Source of the DNA: DATDIC01 sp963764525
GTDB taxonomy: Bacteria; Pseudomonadota; Alphaproteobacteria; Acetobacterales; Acetobacteraceae
Length of the DNA: 64,000 nt
Direction of reading: 5' to 3'
Assembly: GCA_963764525.1 (NCBI GenBank)
Contig: CAVXTC010000031.1
Location: 62,001 to 126,000 of the forward strand
The notes beneath the pieces are model-generated. The model did not search any database and was not told the origin of the DNA. It worked only from the letters and a program-made list of their open reading frames with translations. The translations under genes and the position numbers were made by a program. This document shows, one piece after another, positions 35,019 to 44,081 of the stretch (positions are counted from its first letter, which is position 1; the number at the start of each line of letters is the position of its first letter).

Positions 35019-35911
35019 GCCAAAACCTTCTCCGGCGTCGGCCCGGGCACCGGTGCGGAGGGCGGCGGCAGCCATTGCTGGCCTTCGCCAAGGCCGACGA
35101 TGCTCTCCAGCCCTTCGGGTGGGATGGCCGGCGGCTGGGCGTAGCCCAGGAACCAGCTTTCGAAATGATCGTCCAACACGCCGGTGACCTCGGGCAGATA
35201 AAGCGTCACCACCGGGTCGGGTTCCAGTCCGATTGTTTTCAGCACCTGCACGCGCGGCACGTCGCCGATCACCAGCCGCGCGGCACCCTTGCGGAATAAT
35301 GAAACCCCCGCTTTGCCGGTGAAATAGATCGTGGATTTCATCAGCAGCCCGCGGAACGCGCAGTAATTTATGGCGCCGGTGTTGACCGGCAGCCAGGTCG
35401 CGCGTGGCCGTTGCACCTCGAAATACACCCCGAGCTGGCCGTCCAGATCGTATTGGCTGCTGACGGTGCGCTCCGTCTCGAGGTAGTTCAGATTGGCCTG
35501 ATGTTTGGGCATACCCCAGATGCCCTTGCCGCCCTTGACGGAAATCTCCGTGCTGACTGGCAGGTCGTACACCCATTGTCCGGTGCCATAGGTGCCGCGC
35601 AGCAGCGCCGGCAGTAACGGCGGCGCCGGCCGGACGCCGTGCGTGCAAGCGAGCGCAATACTGAACTCGATATATCTGCCGATATTGGTGTTCCGGTAAT
35701 CGACCACGGTGACCACCAGCAGCGCTTTGTTCCACAACACGAACGGATGTATTTCATTGCCCTGCAGCAGCACGCGGGCCTTCACCGGATCGCAGGGGAA
35801 CGCGGCCAGGATGGCGGATGACTTGATCCCCTGCACCGGCATTTGGAACGGGATATCATCGACCAGCGCATGGCGCCCGGTCTGCTGTGCGATCCGTGGC
35901 GGCTGGGCCAT
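35015..35911 (-). CDS. Acetoacetate decarboxylase family protein
   Basis: 298 residues. The Schiff-base lysine of the family lies in GGKGIWGMPKHQANL, most probably K136; the second lysine of the classic FPKK pair is replaced by His 137. In acetoacetate decarboxylase the neighbouring lysine lowers the nucleophile pKa, so this enzyme may catalyse another reaction, as known family members do (aldolase-dehydratases). The strand VVTVVDYRNTNIGRYIEFS and PVSTEISVKGG fit the family. It starts immediately after the alpha/beta hydrolase stop and overlaps the next gene. Confidence 0.82.
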   Translation of the reverse strand: MAQPPRIAQQTGRHALVDDIPFQMPVQGIKSSAILAAFPCDPVKARVLLQGNEIHPFVLWNKALLVVTVVDYRNTNIGRYIEFSIALACTHGVRPAPPLLPALLRGTYGTGQWVYDLPVSTEISVKGGKGIWGMPKHQANLNYLETERTVSSQYDLDGQLGVYFEVQRPRATWLPVNTGAINYCAFRGLLMKSTIYFTGKAGVSLFRKGAARLVIGDVPRVQVLKTIGLEPDPVVTLYLPEVTGVLDDHFESWFLGYAQPPAIPPEGLESIVGLGEGQQWLPPPSAPVPGPTPEKVLA

Positions 35912-36922
35912 TCAGGCCGGCTCCTTGTCGAGTTCCTCGATCATCAGCGGGAAGGTATCGCGCGCGGCATCCTTGCCGATGAACACGTCCAGGTGCCCGT
36001 AGTCCGGCAGGACGTGCAATGCGTGGTAACCGGGGCGCTGCCGGTCGAACCAGGCGAACGTGTCCTGCTGGCTCTCCGGCAGGAAGCACCGGTTGTTCTG
36101 TCCGGCGAAGAACACGAATCGCGCATCGGTCTGCGGCGGATCGACGCCGAAATTCGTCGGCAGTCCACGCAGTCCATCGACGGCGACCAAGTGTCCGGCC
36201 AGCACGCAGCGATAGATCTGCTGGAAGAAGCTGACGGGAACAGCGGCAAATTCCTGATTGATCCAGGCATGGGTTGCCGGATTCAGGTTGGCGTGGCTCC
36301 ATAATGTCGGGAACCCGACCCCGTAGGTGAAGCTGACCAGCCGGCACACGGTGTTATCGCACTCATGATGCGTCGCCTTCACCCAGGCGGTGATCAGTTT
36401 GGCAATCGCGGTCGGTGCCTGATTTCCCCATTGCGGATTGAGATAATCGAGCAGCCGGCTCAGCACCGGCAACGAAAGCTGGAATTTGGTGCGGGTGACG
36501 GCGGGGATGCGCGGGTGCAGCGCGACGGCGTTGGAAACAATGGTGGTAACCTGCGGCACCAGCCCGGCGACGGCCGACATCATGAAGCTGGTCGAACCCT
36601 GGCAGTGGATGATCGCCTTGATGTGGTCGGCGCCGGTTTCGCGCACCACGGTTTCGACCGCCTTCGGGTGGTCGTACAGCGCGGCCTTGTCGAGCGTCCA
36701 GGGATTGGGCGGAAAATCGATGCTGGCACGCCAGTTCTCCAGCCAGACGTCGTAGCCGTGATCGAGCAGGGCACCAACGATGGTGGTGTCGGTGGGGGGG
36801 CGGAACAGGTTCGCCCGCACGCCGGCGCCGTGGACCAGCAGCACCGGGCCGCGCGTCGCCGGTTGCCGCCCACGCAGGTGCAGCAGATTGAGCGGCATGC
36901 CGTCGCCGGCAATGAACGGCAC
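35912..36922 (-). CDS. Alpha/beta hydrolase, lipase-like
   Basis: 336 residues. The oxyanion strand is VLLVHGAGVRANLF; the nucleophile elbow is IIHCQGSTSFMM, a variant of GxSxG with Cys-Gln before Gly-Ser. The acid lies near FFAGQNNRCFLPES and the histidine in DYGHLDVFIG. This type of lipase domain co-occurs with GMC oxidoreductases. GTG 36922 was used, although the open frame upstream looks coding (EIEQVV) and may begin further out. First gene of the nine-gene leftward operon, divergent from an SDR gene. Confidence 0.82.
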   Translation of the reverse strand: MPFIAGDGMPLNLLHLRGRQPATRGPVLLVHGAGVRANLFRPPTDTTIVGALLDHGYDVWLENWRASIDFPPNPWTLDKAALYDHPKAVETVVRETGADHIKAIIHCQGSTSFMMSAVAGLVPQVTTIVSNAVALHPRIPAVTRTKFQLSLPVLSRLLDYLNPQWGNQAPTAIAKLITAWVKATHHECDNTVCRLVSFTYGVGFPTLWSHANLNPATHAWINQEFAAVPVSFFQQIYRCVLAGHLVAVDGLRGLPTNFGVDPPQTDARFVFFAGQNNRCFLPESQQDTFAWFDRQRPGYHALHVLPDYGHLDVFIGKDAARDTFPLMIEELDKEPA

Positions 36923-37109
36923 GACAACCTGTTCGATCTCGCGCGAATCGGTCGGGGATAAGATGGCATCCTCCCGTTTGGATGGACGCTAGCGCGCCGG
37001 CCCTGGCGGCGGCAACGAAAATGCAACCAGCAGGTGCGGCGGCATCTTGGAGTTATTGGCGGGGCGCGCCACAATGCCGCGGCAACGATCAATCGCGGGA
37101 GATATGGAC

Positions 37110-37856
37110 ATGGCTGAACGCGTCGCCGTCATTACCGGGGCCGGCAGCGGCATCGGCCGCTCCTCGGCGCTTGCGCTGCTGGGGGACGGGTATGCCGTCG
37201 CGCTGGCGGGCCGCCGCAAGGACGCGCTGGAGGAAACCGCCGGGATGGCGAAGGGCGGCAAACCGCTTGTGGTGCCGACCGACGTGCGCGATCCGGAAGC
37301 GGTGGCCGCGCTATTCGCGAAAGTGAAGGAGAATTTCGGCCGGATCGACGTGCTGTTCAACAACGCCGGCGGCAACGTGCCGAACACGAATTTCGGCGAT
37401 ATGACCTGGGAACAGTGGCAGTCCGTTGTGGCGGTGAACCTGAACGGGATGTTCCTGTGCGCCAACGCGGCGTTCCGCATGATGCGCGATCAGCGGCCGA
37501 TGGGCGGACGGATCATCAACAACGGTTCGATCTCGGCGCACGTGCCGCGGCCCGGCTCGGCGGCCTATACCACCACCAAGCACGCGATCACCGGGATGAC
37601 GCGGTCGATCGCGCTGGACGGGCGGCAATACGACATCGCCAGCAGCCAGATCGACATCGGCAACGCCGCGACGCCGATGACCGCGCGGTCAACCGCCGGG
37701 CAGAAGCAGCCGCACGGGGCGATGATGCAGGAGCCGCGGATGGACGTGGATCATGTCGGGCGCTCGATCTTGTTCATGTCCAACCTGCCGCTGGATACGA
37801 CGGTGCAGTTCATCACCATCATGGCGACCAAGATGCCGTTCATCGGCCGGGGTTGA
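37110..37856 (+). CDS. Short-chain dehydrogenase/reductase
   Basis: 248 residues. The cofactor motif ITGAGSGIGRSSALAL, NNAGG, the catalytic serine in NNGSISAHV and YTTTK are intact. The ATG at 37110 is eight bases after GGGAG; another ATG six bases earlier sits too close to it. Divergent from the lipid-type operon, followed at six bases by a solute-binding protein gene. The unusual insertion near MTARSTAGQKQPH in the C-terminal half is typical of fabG-like proteins with relaxed specificity. Substrate unknown. Confidence 0.9.
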   Translation: MAERVAVITGAGSGIGRSSALALLGDGYAVALAGRRKDALEETAGMAKGGKPLVVPTDVRDPEAVAALFAKVKENFGRIDVLFNNAGGNVPNTNFGDMTWEQWQSVVAVNLNGMFLCANAAFRMMRDQRPMGGRIINNGSISAHVPRPGSAAYTTTKHAITGMTRSIALDGRQYDIASSQIDIGNAATPMTARSTAGQKQPHGAMMQEPRMDVDHVGRSILFMSNLPLDTTVQFITIMATKMPFIGRG

Positions 37857-37862
37857 GTTCGG

Positions 37863-38850
37863 ATGTGGCGCGCGGCGTGGTTGGTCTTCGCGTTCCTGGC
37901 ACTGCATGCCGCCGCCGCATCGGCCAATGACCGAGTGGTGTTCGGGCTGGACTGGAAGGCGGAGGCGGAATACGGCGGAATTCTATCAGGCGGTGGCCAC
38001 TGGCATCTACGCGAAGCACGGGCTGGATGTAACCATCGAGCAGGGTGGTCCGCAGATCAACCACATGACCCTGCTGATGGCCGGGCGCATGCAGTTCAAC
38101 CTGAGCGGTGGCCAGGCGATCGAGTTCGTGCAGCAGAAGCTGCCGTTTGTTGCTGTTGCGGCGATATTTCAGAAGGATCCCTCGGTGCTGATCGCTCATC
38201 CCGGCATGGGCAACGACAGTTTCGCGGCGCTGAAGGGCAAGCCGATCGAGATCGCCGCCGACGTGCGTGCCGGGTGGTGGCGGTTCCTGGCCGGCAAGTA
38301 TGGTTACAGCGATAGCCAGATCCGGCCTTATACGTTCAGCCTGGCGCCGTTTCTGGCGGACAAGGCGCTGGTGCAGGAGGGGTATCTGGGGTCGGAGCCG
38401 TTCCTGATCGAGCAGCAGGCGCATTTCACGCCGGTGGTGCTGCCGATTGCCGATGCCGGATACATGGGATACGACAACATTATCGCCACCAGCACCAAGC
38501 TGGTGGCGTCTGATCCCGATCTGGTGCAGCGCTTCGTCGATGCCTCGATCGAGGGGTGGTATTCTTATCTGTATGGCGATCCGGCCCCGGGGAACGCGCT
38601 GATCCGCAAGGCCAATGTGGACATGCCAGCGGATCTGATCGACTACGGGCGGCGGGTGATGATCGCGCACGGGGTGGTCGATTCCGGCGACACGCTGAAG
38701 CTTGGGATCGGGGCGATGACCGAGGCACGGTGGACAGCGTTTTACCAATCGATGGCAGCCGTTGGGGTTTATCCCCCGGGTTTGGACATCGCGCCGGCTT
38801 ACACGCTGCGGTTTGTCGATCACGGCGTGGGCATGGAGTTGCGACACTGA
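37863..38850 (+). CDS. ABC transporter substrate-binding protein (NMT1/THI5-like), one frame break
   Basis: About 328 residues once joined. A signal peptide LVFAFLALHAAAASA is followed by VVFGLDWKAEAEYGGFYQAVATGIYAKHGLD, interrupted near 37980 by one surplus A. The rest (GQAIEFVQQKLPFVAVAAIF, GYMGYDNIIATSTKLV) matches NMT1/THI5-like proteins that bind pyrimidine or thiamine precursors, or aromatic acids. There is no permease or ATPase gene beside it, so it would borrow a transporter. It sits between an SDR and a phosphoribosyltransferase-HAD gene. Confidence 0.8.
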
Positions 38851-38885
38851 GCGGTATCTCCTGGAAGGGGCTGGATACCGGCCGG

Positions 38886-39752
38886 ATGCCGGTGTTCATC
38901 GGCTACGACCAGGCGGAACGGATGGTTTCATCGCTGCTGGACCGGGCGGCGGACTGGCGGCCGGACGCCGTGGCCGGAATCATCAGGGGCGGGCTGGTAC
39001 CAGCGAGCATGGCGGCGGCGATCCTGGCACTGCCGTTGGCGATGTTGACGTGCGATCGAACTACCGGGGTTGCCGGCTGGATCGGGCCGATGCCGGAGGG
39101 ACGCCGCATCCTGCTGGTGGATGATTGCTGTGCCACCGGGCGGACAATGGGCATCGCACGGAGCAAGCTGCGCGATCAGGGCTATGACGTGCTGACGCTG
39201 ACGGTGACGCATGACCCGGAAACGACGGCGTATGTGCCGGACCTGTCGCATCCGATGCGCGAGCTGTTTCGTTTCCCGTGGGAACGCGGTGAGGCGACGC
39301 CGGCCGCGCGTGCCTTGCGTGCAACAGGAGCGGCGGCGGATCGTGCCACGGAGGCGCCGTTCGTGGGACTTGATCTGGATGGGGTGTTTCTGACGGCTGA
39401 GTACACCGGGGATGTCGCCGCTATGCCGCGGTTTGCGCCGGAGCGCGCGGTGGTGATCACCGGGCGGCACGATGGCGACCGTGAGCGCACGCTCGCCTGG
39501 GTCGCGCGCTGGCTGCACGCGGCGATTCCGGTGGAGTGCCGCCCGGCCGGTTTGGGGGACGATCCTGGCGCGGTCGCCCGCTACAAGTCCGAGGCGGCGA
39601 CGCGCTGGGGATGCACGCATTTCATCGAAAGCGATCCGGAGCTGGCCATCCGCATTGCGGCATTGGCGCCGCATCTGGTGGTGAGCTGGTGGTCGGTGGC
39701 GGAGGCTCGGGCGTGGGTGGTGGGGGCGGCAGTGCCTACACCGCCTCCATGA
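38886..39752 (+). CDS. Phosphoribosyltransferase-HAD hydrolase fusion protein
   Basis: 288 residues in two domains. The N-terminal half is a type I phosphoribosyltransferase: GIIRGGLVPASMAAAILAL and the PRPP loop ILLVDDCCATGRTMG. The second half begins VGLDLDGVFLT, the HAD motif I DxDG; VVITGR could hold motif II. PRTases usually join a base to PRPP; the HAD part may remove phosphate from the product. ATG 38886 was chosen; the open frame extends only to a CTG upstream. The last 17 bases overlap the convergent FMN enzyme gene. The pairing is uncommon. Confidence 0.72.
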   Translation: MPVFIGYDQAERMVSSLLDRAADWRPDAVAGIIRGGLVPASMAAAILALPLAMLTCDRTTGVAGWIGPMPEGRRILLVDDCCATGRTMGIARSKLRDQGYDVLTLTVTHDPETTAYVPDLSHPMRELFRFPWERGEATPAARALRATGAAADRATEAPFVGLDLDGVFLTAEYTGDVAAMPRFAPERAVVITGRHDGDRERTLAWVARWLHAAIPVECRPAGLGDDPGAVARYKSEAATRWGCTHFIESDPELAIRIAALAPHLVVSWWSVAEARAWVVGAAVPTPPP

Positions 39753-40935
39753 TCCGATCGCGCAGCCGGTTGCCTTCGCGACTGCCGAAGAAGATATCCG
39801 TCGTAATCTCCTCGACGTTGCGGCAACCGGTATAAGCCATCGTCTTGTCCAGCTCGTTACGGATCACGTTGATCGCGTGCGCCGCGCCGGCCTGGCCGCC
39901 GACCGCGGTGCCATACAGCGTGGCGCGTCCGGTCAGCACCGCCTTGGCCCCCAGCGCCAGCGCCTTGGCGATGTCGGATCCGCGGCGCACGCCCGAATCC
40001 AGGATCACCGTCGCGCGTTCGCCGACCGCCTCGGAGATTTCCGGCAGCACGTCAATGGAGGCCACTGCGCTGTCCATGTTCCGCCCGCCGTGGTTGGACA
40101 CGATGATGCCGTCCACGCCGTATTCGATCGCCTTCACCGCGTCATCGGGGCGGTTGATCCCCTTCAGCATCAGCACGCCAGGCCACTTGTCCCGAAAGAT
40201 ACGGATATCGTCCCAGCACAGCGTGTCCTGGCGCATGAACTCCCTGGCGCCCGGATCGCTGGTGATCGGGCGGCGATACGGGTCTGGATAATTCTCGTTC
40301 CGCGGCATGCCGATCGTCCGCAGATAGCGCATCAGCACCCGGACGAACCAGTCGGGGTGCATGGCTATATCGGCCGTGAAGCGCGCCGTGGGATGGAACG
40401 GCAGCAGGAAGCCGTTGCGCGGGTTGTATTCGCGGTTCGGCGACACGATGGTATCTACCGTGACGATCAATGCCTCGAAGCCGGCGCGGTGCGCACGTTC
40501 GATCAACTGATACGACAGCTCCCGCTGTTTCCAGACATAAAGCTGGAACCACAGGCGGCCGCCGGCTTCCTTGGCGATCGTTTCCATCGCCGTCATTGAG
40601 CCAGTTGCCATTGTGAACGGGATGTTGGCCGCCGCGGCCGCCCTCGCCAATTCGAGCTCACCCAGGTACCAGCAAAGGCCGGCGGCGCCGGTGGGGGCGA
40701 TCGCCATCGGCATGCTGGCGGGCTTGCCGAACAGCGTGGTGGCCATGCTGCGGCCGGAGACATCGACCAGCGCACGATGCCGCAGTTTGATTCGCTCGAA
40801 GCCGGCGCGATTGTTGCGGAGGGCAACTTCATCCTCGGTGCCGCGATCGACGAACTCGAACACCCCGCGCGGCAGGCGGCGCTTCGCGGCCAGGCGTAAG
40901 TCGTTGACGTTGTAGCAGCGGCTCAGTGCGGACAT
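39736..40935 (-). CDS. FMN-dependent alpha-hydroxy-acid oxidase/dehydrogenase
   Basis: 399 residues of the glycolate oxidase/L-lactate dehydrogenase family. The N-terminus CYNVNDLRLAAKRRLPRGV, FMN-binding IAPTGAAGLCWYLGELELA, the active-site histidine in VSNHGGRNMDSA and ILDSGVRRGSDIAKALALGA are diagnostic. It oxidises an L-2-hydroxy acid to the 2-oxo acid, with electrons going to oxygen or the quinone pool. It follows the DOPA dioxygenase-like gene by 16 bases in the same direction, so both may act on aromatic hydroxy acids; this is inference. Confidence 0.92.
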   Translation of the reverse strand: MSALSRCYNVNDLRLAAKRRLPRGVFEFVDRGTEDEVALRNNRAGFERIKLRHRALVDVSGRSMATTLFGKPASMPMAIAPTGAAGLCWYLGELELARAAAAANIPFTMATGSMTAMETIAKEAGGRLWFQLYVWKQRELSYQLIERAHRAGFEALIVTVDTIVSPNREYNPRNGFLLPFHPTARFTADIAMHPDWFVRVLMRYLRTIGMPRNENYPDPYRRPITSDPGAREFMRQDTLCWDDIRIFRDKWPGVLMLKGINRPDDAVKAIEYGVDGIIVSNHGGRNMDSAVASIDVLPEISEAVGERATVILDSGVRRGSDIAKALALGAKAVLTGRATLYGTAVGGQAGAAHAINVIRNELDKTMAYTGCRNVEEITTDIFFGSREGNRLRDRIMEAV

Positions 40936-40951
40936 TCCGTCGTTCTCTCTC

Positions 40952-41323
40952 TCAGTGCTCCTGCCGGGTTTCCGGCAGCATGTCGGTTCTCAGCGGCAGG
41001 ACCTCACCGAGCCAGACGGCGTGGACCAGATGGTCGTCCTTCGGCCGGTCGGTGTTGGGATGCACCAGCACGGTCAGGCCCTGACGGTTCAGCATGAGCC
41101 AGGGAACCAGCGTGGGGAAGACCTCGGTGCCGAAGGCGATCTGATACATGGCGATGGGGTGCGGCCCGACCGGCCCGTCGTGCCAGTTTCCCATCCGCAC
41201 GGTGAAGTTGCGCTCCACCTGCTCGCGCACGGCGGCGGCGCGATCCTTGGAACGTGCCGGATCGTAGTAGATATGCGCGTGGTAGGATTCGATCGTGGCG
41301 ATATCTTTCGGTGCGTCAGCCAT
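40952..41323 (-). CDS. DOPA 4,5-dioxygenase family protein
   Basis: 123 residues. The short family with YHAHIYYDPA and VLVHPNTDRPKDDHLVHAVW binds Fe(II) by histidines; plant/fungal members cleave the ring of DOPA (extradiol), bacterial ones are mostly uncharacterised. Typical size is 110-130 residues. The start at 41323 overlaps the stop of the upstream ligase. Its partners are an acyl-CoA ligase, a thiolase-like protein and an FMN oxidase, which fits a ring-cleavage pathway, but no direct evidence names the substrate. Confidence 0.84.
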   Translation of the reverse strand: MADAPKDIATIESYHAHIYYDPARSKDRAAAVREQVERNFTVRMGNWHDGPVGPHPIAMYQIAFGTEVFPTLVPWLMLNRQGLTVLVHPNTDRPKDDHLVHAVWLGEVLPLRTDMLPETRQEH

Positions 41324-42912
41324 TGTCCTGCTCCTGTAGAAGCCGTCTGACTTCACGTTTGGCCACCTTGCCGTAGCCGGATTTTGGCAGTTCCGGCCAG
41401 ACCACGAAGCGCGCCGGCCATTTGTATTTCGCCAGCCTGCCGTCAAGCCGGGCGAACAGCTCGTCGTCCGCGATCGGTGCGCTGGTGACCAACACGGCCA
41501 CGCCGCACTCGCCCCATTTCTGGATGCGGCATGCCGACGACGCAAACTTCGATCACCGCCGGATGCGCCAGCAACGCCTCCTCGATTTCCCGCGGATAGA
41601 TGTTGGAGCCGCCGGAGATGTACATGTCGGAGGCGCGGCCGGTGATGTACACGAAGCCCCGCGCGTCCATCCGGCCGAGGTCCCCGGTGTGGAACCAGCC
41701 GCCGGCAAAAGCCTTGTCGTTGGCATCCTTATTGTTGAAATAACCTGTGGTGACGGCCGGCCCGCGCACGCAGATCTCGCCGGTGTCGTTGTCTGCCAGG
41801 GGCTGGCCGGCGGGATCCAGGATGGCAACGTCCATGCCGGTACGCGGATAGCCGCAGCTTCCCACCGGCATCGTGGCGTCATCCACGCTGTGCATCGCCG
41901 GGGGCAGGACGGTGATGGCGCCGGTGACTTCGCCCATGCCGTAGTATTGCACCAGGACAGGCCCGAGCTTTTCCAAAGCGTGACGCTGATCGGCGCGGTA
42001 CATTGGCGAGCCGGCGTAGATGACGTATCGCAGGGAATCATGATCGTAGCGATCCACGGCGTCGTGCCGCGTCAGCATTGTCAGGATGGTGGGGACAGTG
42101 AACATGTTGGTGACGCGGTAGCGTTCGACCAGGCGCCAGGCTTCCTCGCAGTCCAGGCGGTCGCCGGACAACAGGACGCTGGCGGCGCCGCGCGGTACCT
42201 GGATCAGCGCGTGGATGCCGGCGCCATGGGATAGCGGCGCGACCACCAGGGAGACGTCGTGTTCGGTGGTGCCGGGGATCAGGTCGGCCAGATGATTGTT
42301 GATGACGAACTGCATCTGGCCGTGGGTCAGAATGGCGGCTTTGGGTTTGCCGGTGGTGCCAGAGGTGTAGAAGAACCAGGCGGGATGATCGCGATCGACG
42401 TCAGCGGGAACGCTGAGCCGTGACGGGTGGTTGGCGATGGTTTCCCATGATGCGATGCCCTCACCCCGACCCTTTCCCGGTGGGAGACGGGGTGCGATGG
42501 CGGCGAGCGTGATTTCCATCTGCATCGCCGGGTTTGCGGCGCGGGCGGCGGCGGCGTGTTCGGGGAAGGCGGTGTCGAAGATATGGACCGTGGCGCCCGA
42601 GGACGCGGCCAGGTACGCGACCTCGGGCGGGGTCAGGCGGAAATTGGTCGGCACCCAGACGGCGCCGGCCATCCAGCTTGCCCACATGGTCTCCAGCATC
42701 GCGGCCGAGTTGCGCGCGTGGACCAGCACGCGGTCGCCGGGCCGCACACCGTGGGCGATGAACGCGCCCGCCGCGTGCTGCACGCGGGCGGCGAGTTCGC
42801 CCCAGGTCCACACACGATCGCTGCGGATCATCGCCGGCCGGTCAGGCCAGCGGCGCGCGGTCTGCAGCAGCAGGCAGGCGAGATTGGCAGTGGGAATCAG
42901 CGTTGGGATCAG
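41316..42912 (-). CDS. Class I acyl-CoA ligase (AMP-forming), one frame break
   Basis: About 530 residues. The P-loop is YTSGTTGKPKAAILTHG, then YYGMGEVTGAI, GWFHTGDLGRMD (A7) and GRASDMYISGGSNIYP (A8 hinge). The C-terminal lysine is in KSGYGKVAK. A surplus A near 41519 splits HPEWGECGVAV. The N-terminal stretch ANLACLLLQTARRWPDRPA lies upstream of the first ATG (42831), so the real start is CTG at 42912, which overlaps the upstream thiolase-like stop. A class-typical aryl or acyl acid substrate is likely; identity is unknown. Confidence 0.86.
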
Positions 42913-44081
42913 CGCACCGCCTCCAGGATTGAGACGTAATTGGCCACCGCCGCGCCGCCCATGTTGAACACGCCGCCGATGTCGGCGTTCGGAAGCTGCA
43001 TGCCTTCCGGCGCCTGTCCGGTAAGCTGCATGGCGACCAGCGCATGCATCGACACGCCGGTTGCGCCGATCGGGTGGCCCTTGGCTTTCAGCCCGCCGGA
43101 CGGGTTCACCGGCAGCCTGCCGTCCTTCTGCGTCCAGCCTTCCAGCACCGCGCGCGCGCCCTGGCCTGGCGGGGTCAAACCCATCGCCTCGTATTCCAGC
43201 AGTTCAGCGATGGTGAAACAATCATGCGATTCGACGAAGGACAGGTCGTCGAGCCGAAGCCCCGCCGTGGCCAGCGCCCGCGCCCAGGCTTCCGCGGCGC
43301 CCTCGAAGCGGGTGATGTCGCGTTTGGAGATCGGCAGGAAATCGTTCACCTGCACGGCGGCGCGGAAGCGCACCGATTTGCCCATGCCGCGCGCGGTATC
43401 CTCATCGGTCAGCACCAGGGCGGCGGCGCCATCCGATACCAATGAGCAGTCGGTCCGCTTCAACGGGGGCGCCACATAGGGATTCTTGTCGCTGACGGCG
43501 CGGCAGAACGCGAAGCCGAGGTCCTTGCGCATCTGCGCGTACGGGTTCTGCACGCCGTTCTTGTGGTTCTTCGCGGCGATCGCGGCGAGCGCGTCCGACT
43601 GGTCTCCGTAGCGTTGGAAATATCCCTCCGCAATCCGCCCGAACACCCCGGCGAAACCCGCAGGAATTTGGGATTCTTCCTTCTGGTAGCTGGCCTTCAG
43701 CAGGATGTCGCCGATTTCGGGGCCGGGCGTGGCGGTCATCTTCTCGACGCCGATAACCAGCGCGAAGCGGCCCCGCCCGGCGGCCAGGAAGTCGCGTGCC
43801 CCATGCACCGCGGCGGACCCGGAGGCACAGGCATTCTCGAACCGCGTCGCCGGCTTGAAACGCAGCTCCGGGAGGTGTTGCAGCACCAGGGACGCCGGAA
43901 AGTCCTGTGCCGAGAAGCCGTTGTTGAACAGGCCGATGAAGCTGGCGTCGATTTCGCCCGGGCCGATTCCAGCATCAGCGATGGCGGCGCCTGCCACGCG
44001 GCCGATCAGGCTTTCGACATCGGGGTCTTCAAGCCGGCCGAACGGCGAGTGTGCCCAGCCGACGATGCAGGTTTCGCTCAT
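42909..44081 (-). CDS. Thiolase-like acetyl-CoA acetyltransferase, second cysteine replaced
   Basis: 390 residues of the SCP-x/thiolase-like group. The nucleophile is C85 in ENACASGSAAVHG and the catalytic His is in LKAKGHPIGATG. The last motif, which in true thiolases carries a second Cys, reads GGVFNMGGAAVANY with no Cys. This family therefore may not do classical Claisen condensation or cleavage. It is coupled to the ligase gene by a 4-base overlap. It is the first gene of the leftward set and has 173 bases of intergenic sequence before it. Confidence 0.86.
   Translation of the reverse strand: MSETCIVGWAHSPFGRLEDPDVESLIGRVAGAAIADAGIGPGEIDASFIGLFNNGFSAQDFPASLVLQHLPELRFKPATRFENACASGSAAVHGARDFLAAGRGRFALVIGVEKMTATPGPEIGDILLKASYQKEESQIPAGFAGVFGRIAEGYFQRYGDQSDALAAIAAKNHKNGVQNPYAQMRKDLGFAFCRAVSDKNPYVAPPLKRTDCSLVSDGAAALVLTDEDTARGMGKSVRFRAAVQVNDFLPISKRDITRFEGAAEAWARALATAGLRLDDLSFVESHDCFTIAELLEYEAMGLTPPGQGARAVLEGWTQKDGRLPVNPSGGLKAKGHPIGATGVSMHALVAMQLTGQAPEGMQLPNADIGGVFNMGGAAVANYVSILEAVR

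Noticed and set aside
36923..37109. Possible thiamine (TPP) riboswitch near the THI5-like binding-protein operon
   Set aside because: No CTGAGA-type core or THI-box stem pattern was found, and the region has no extended pairing.
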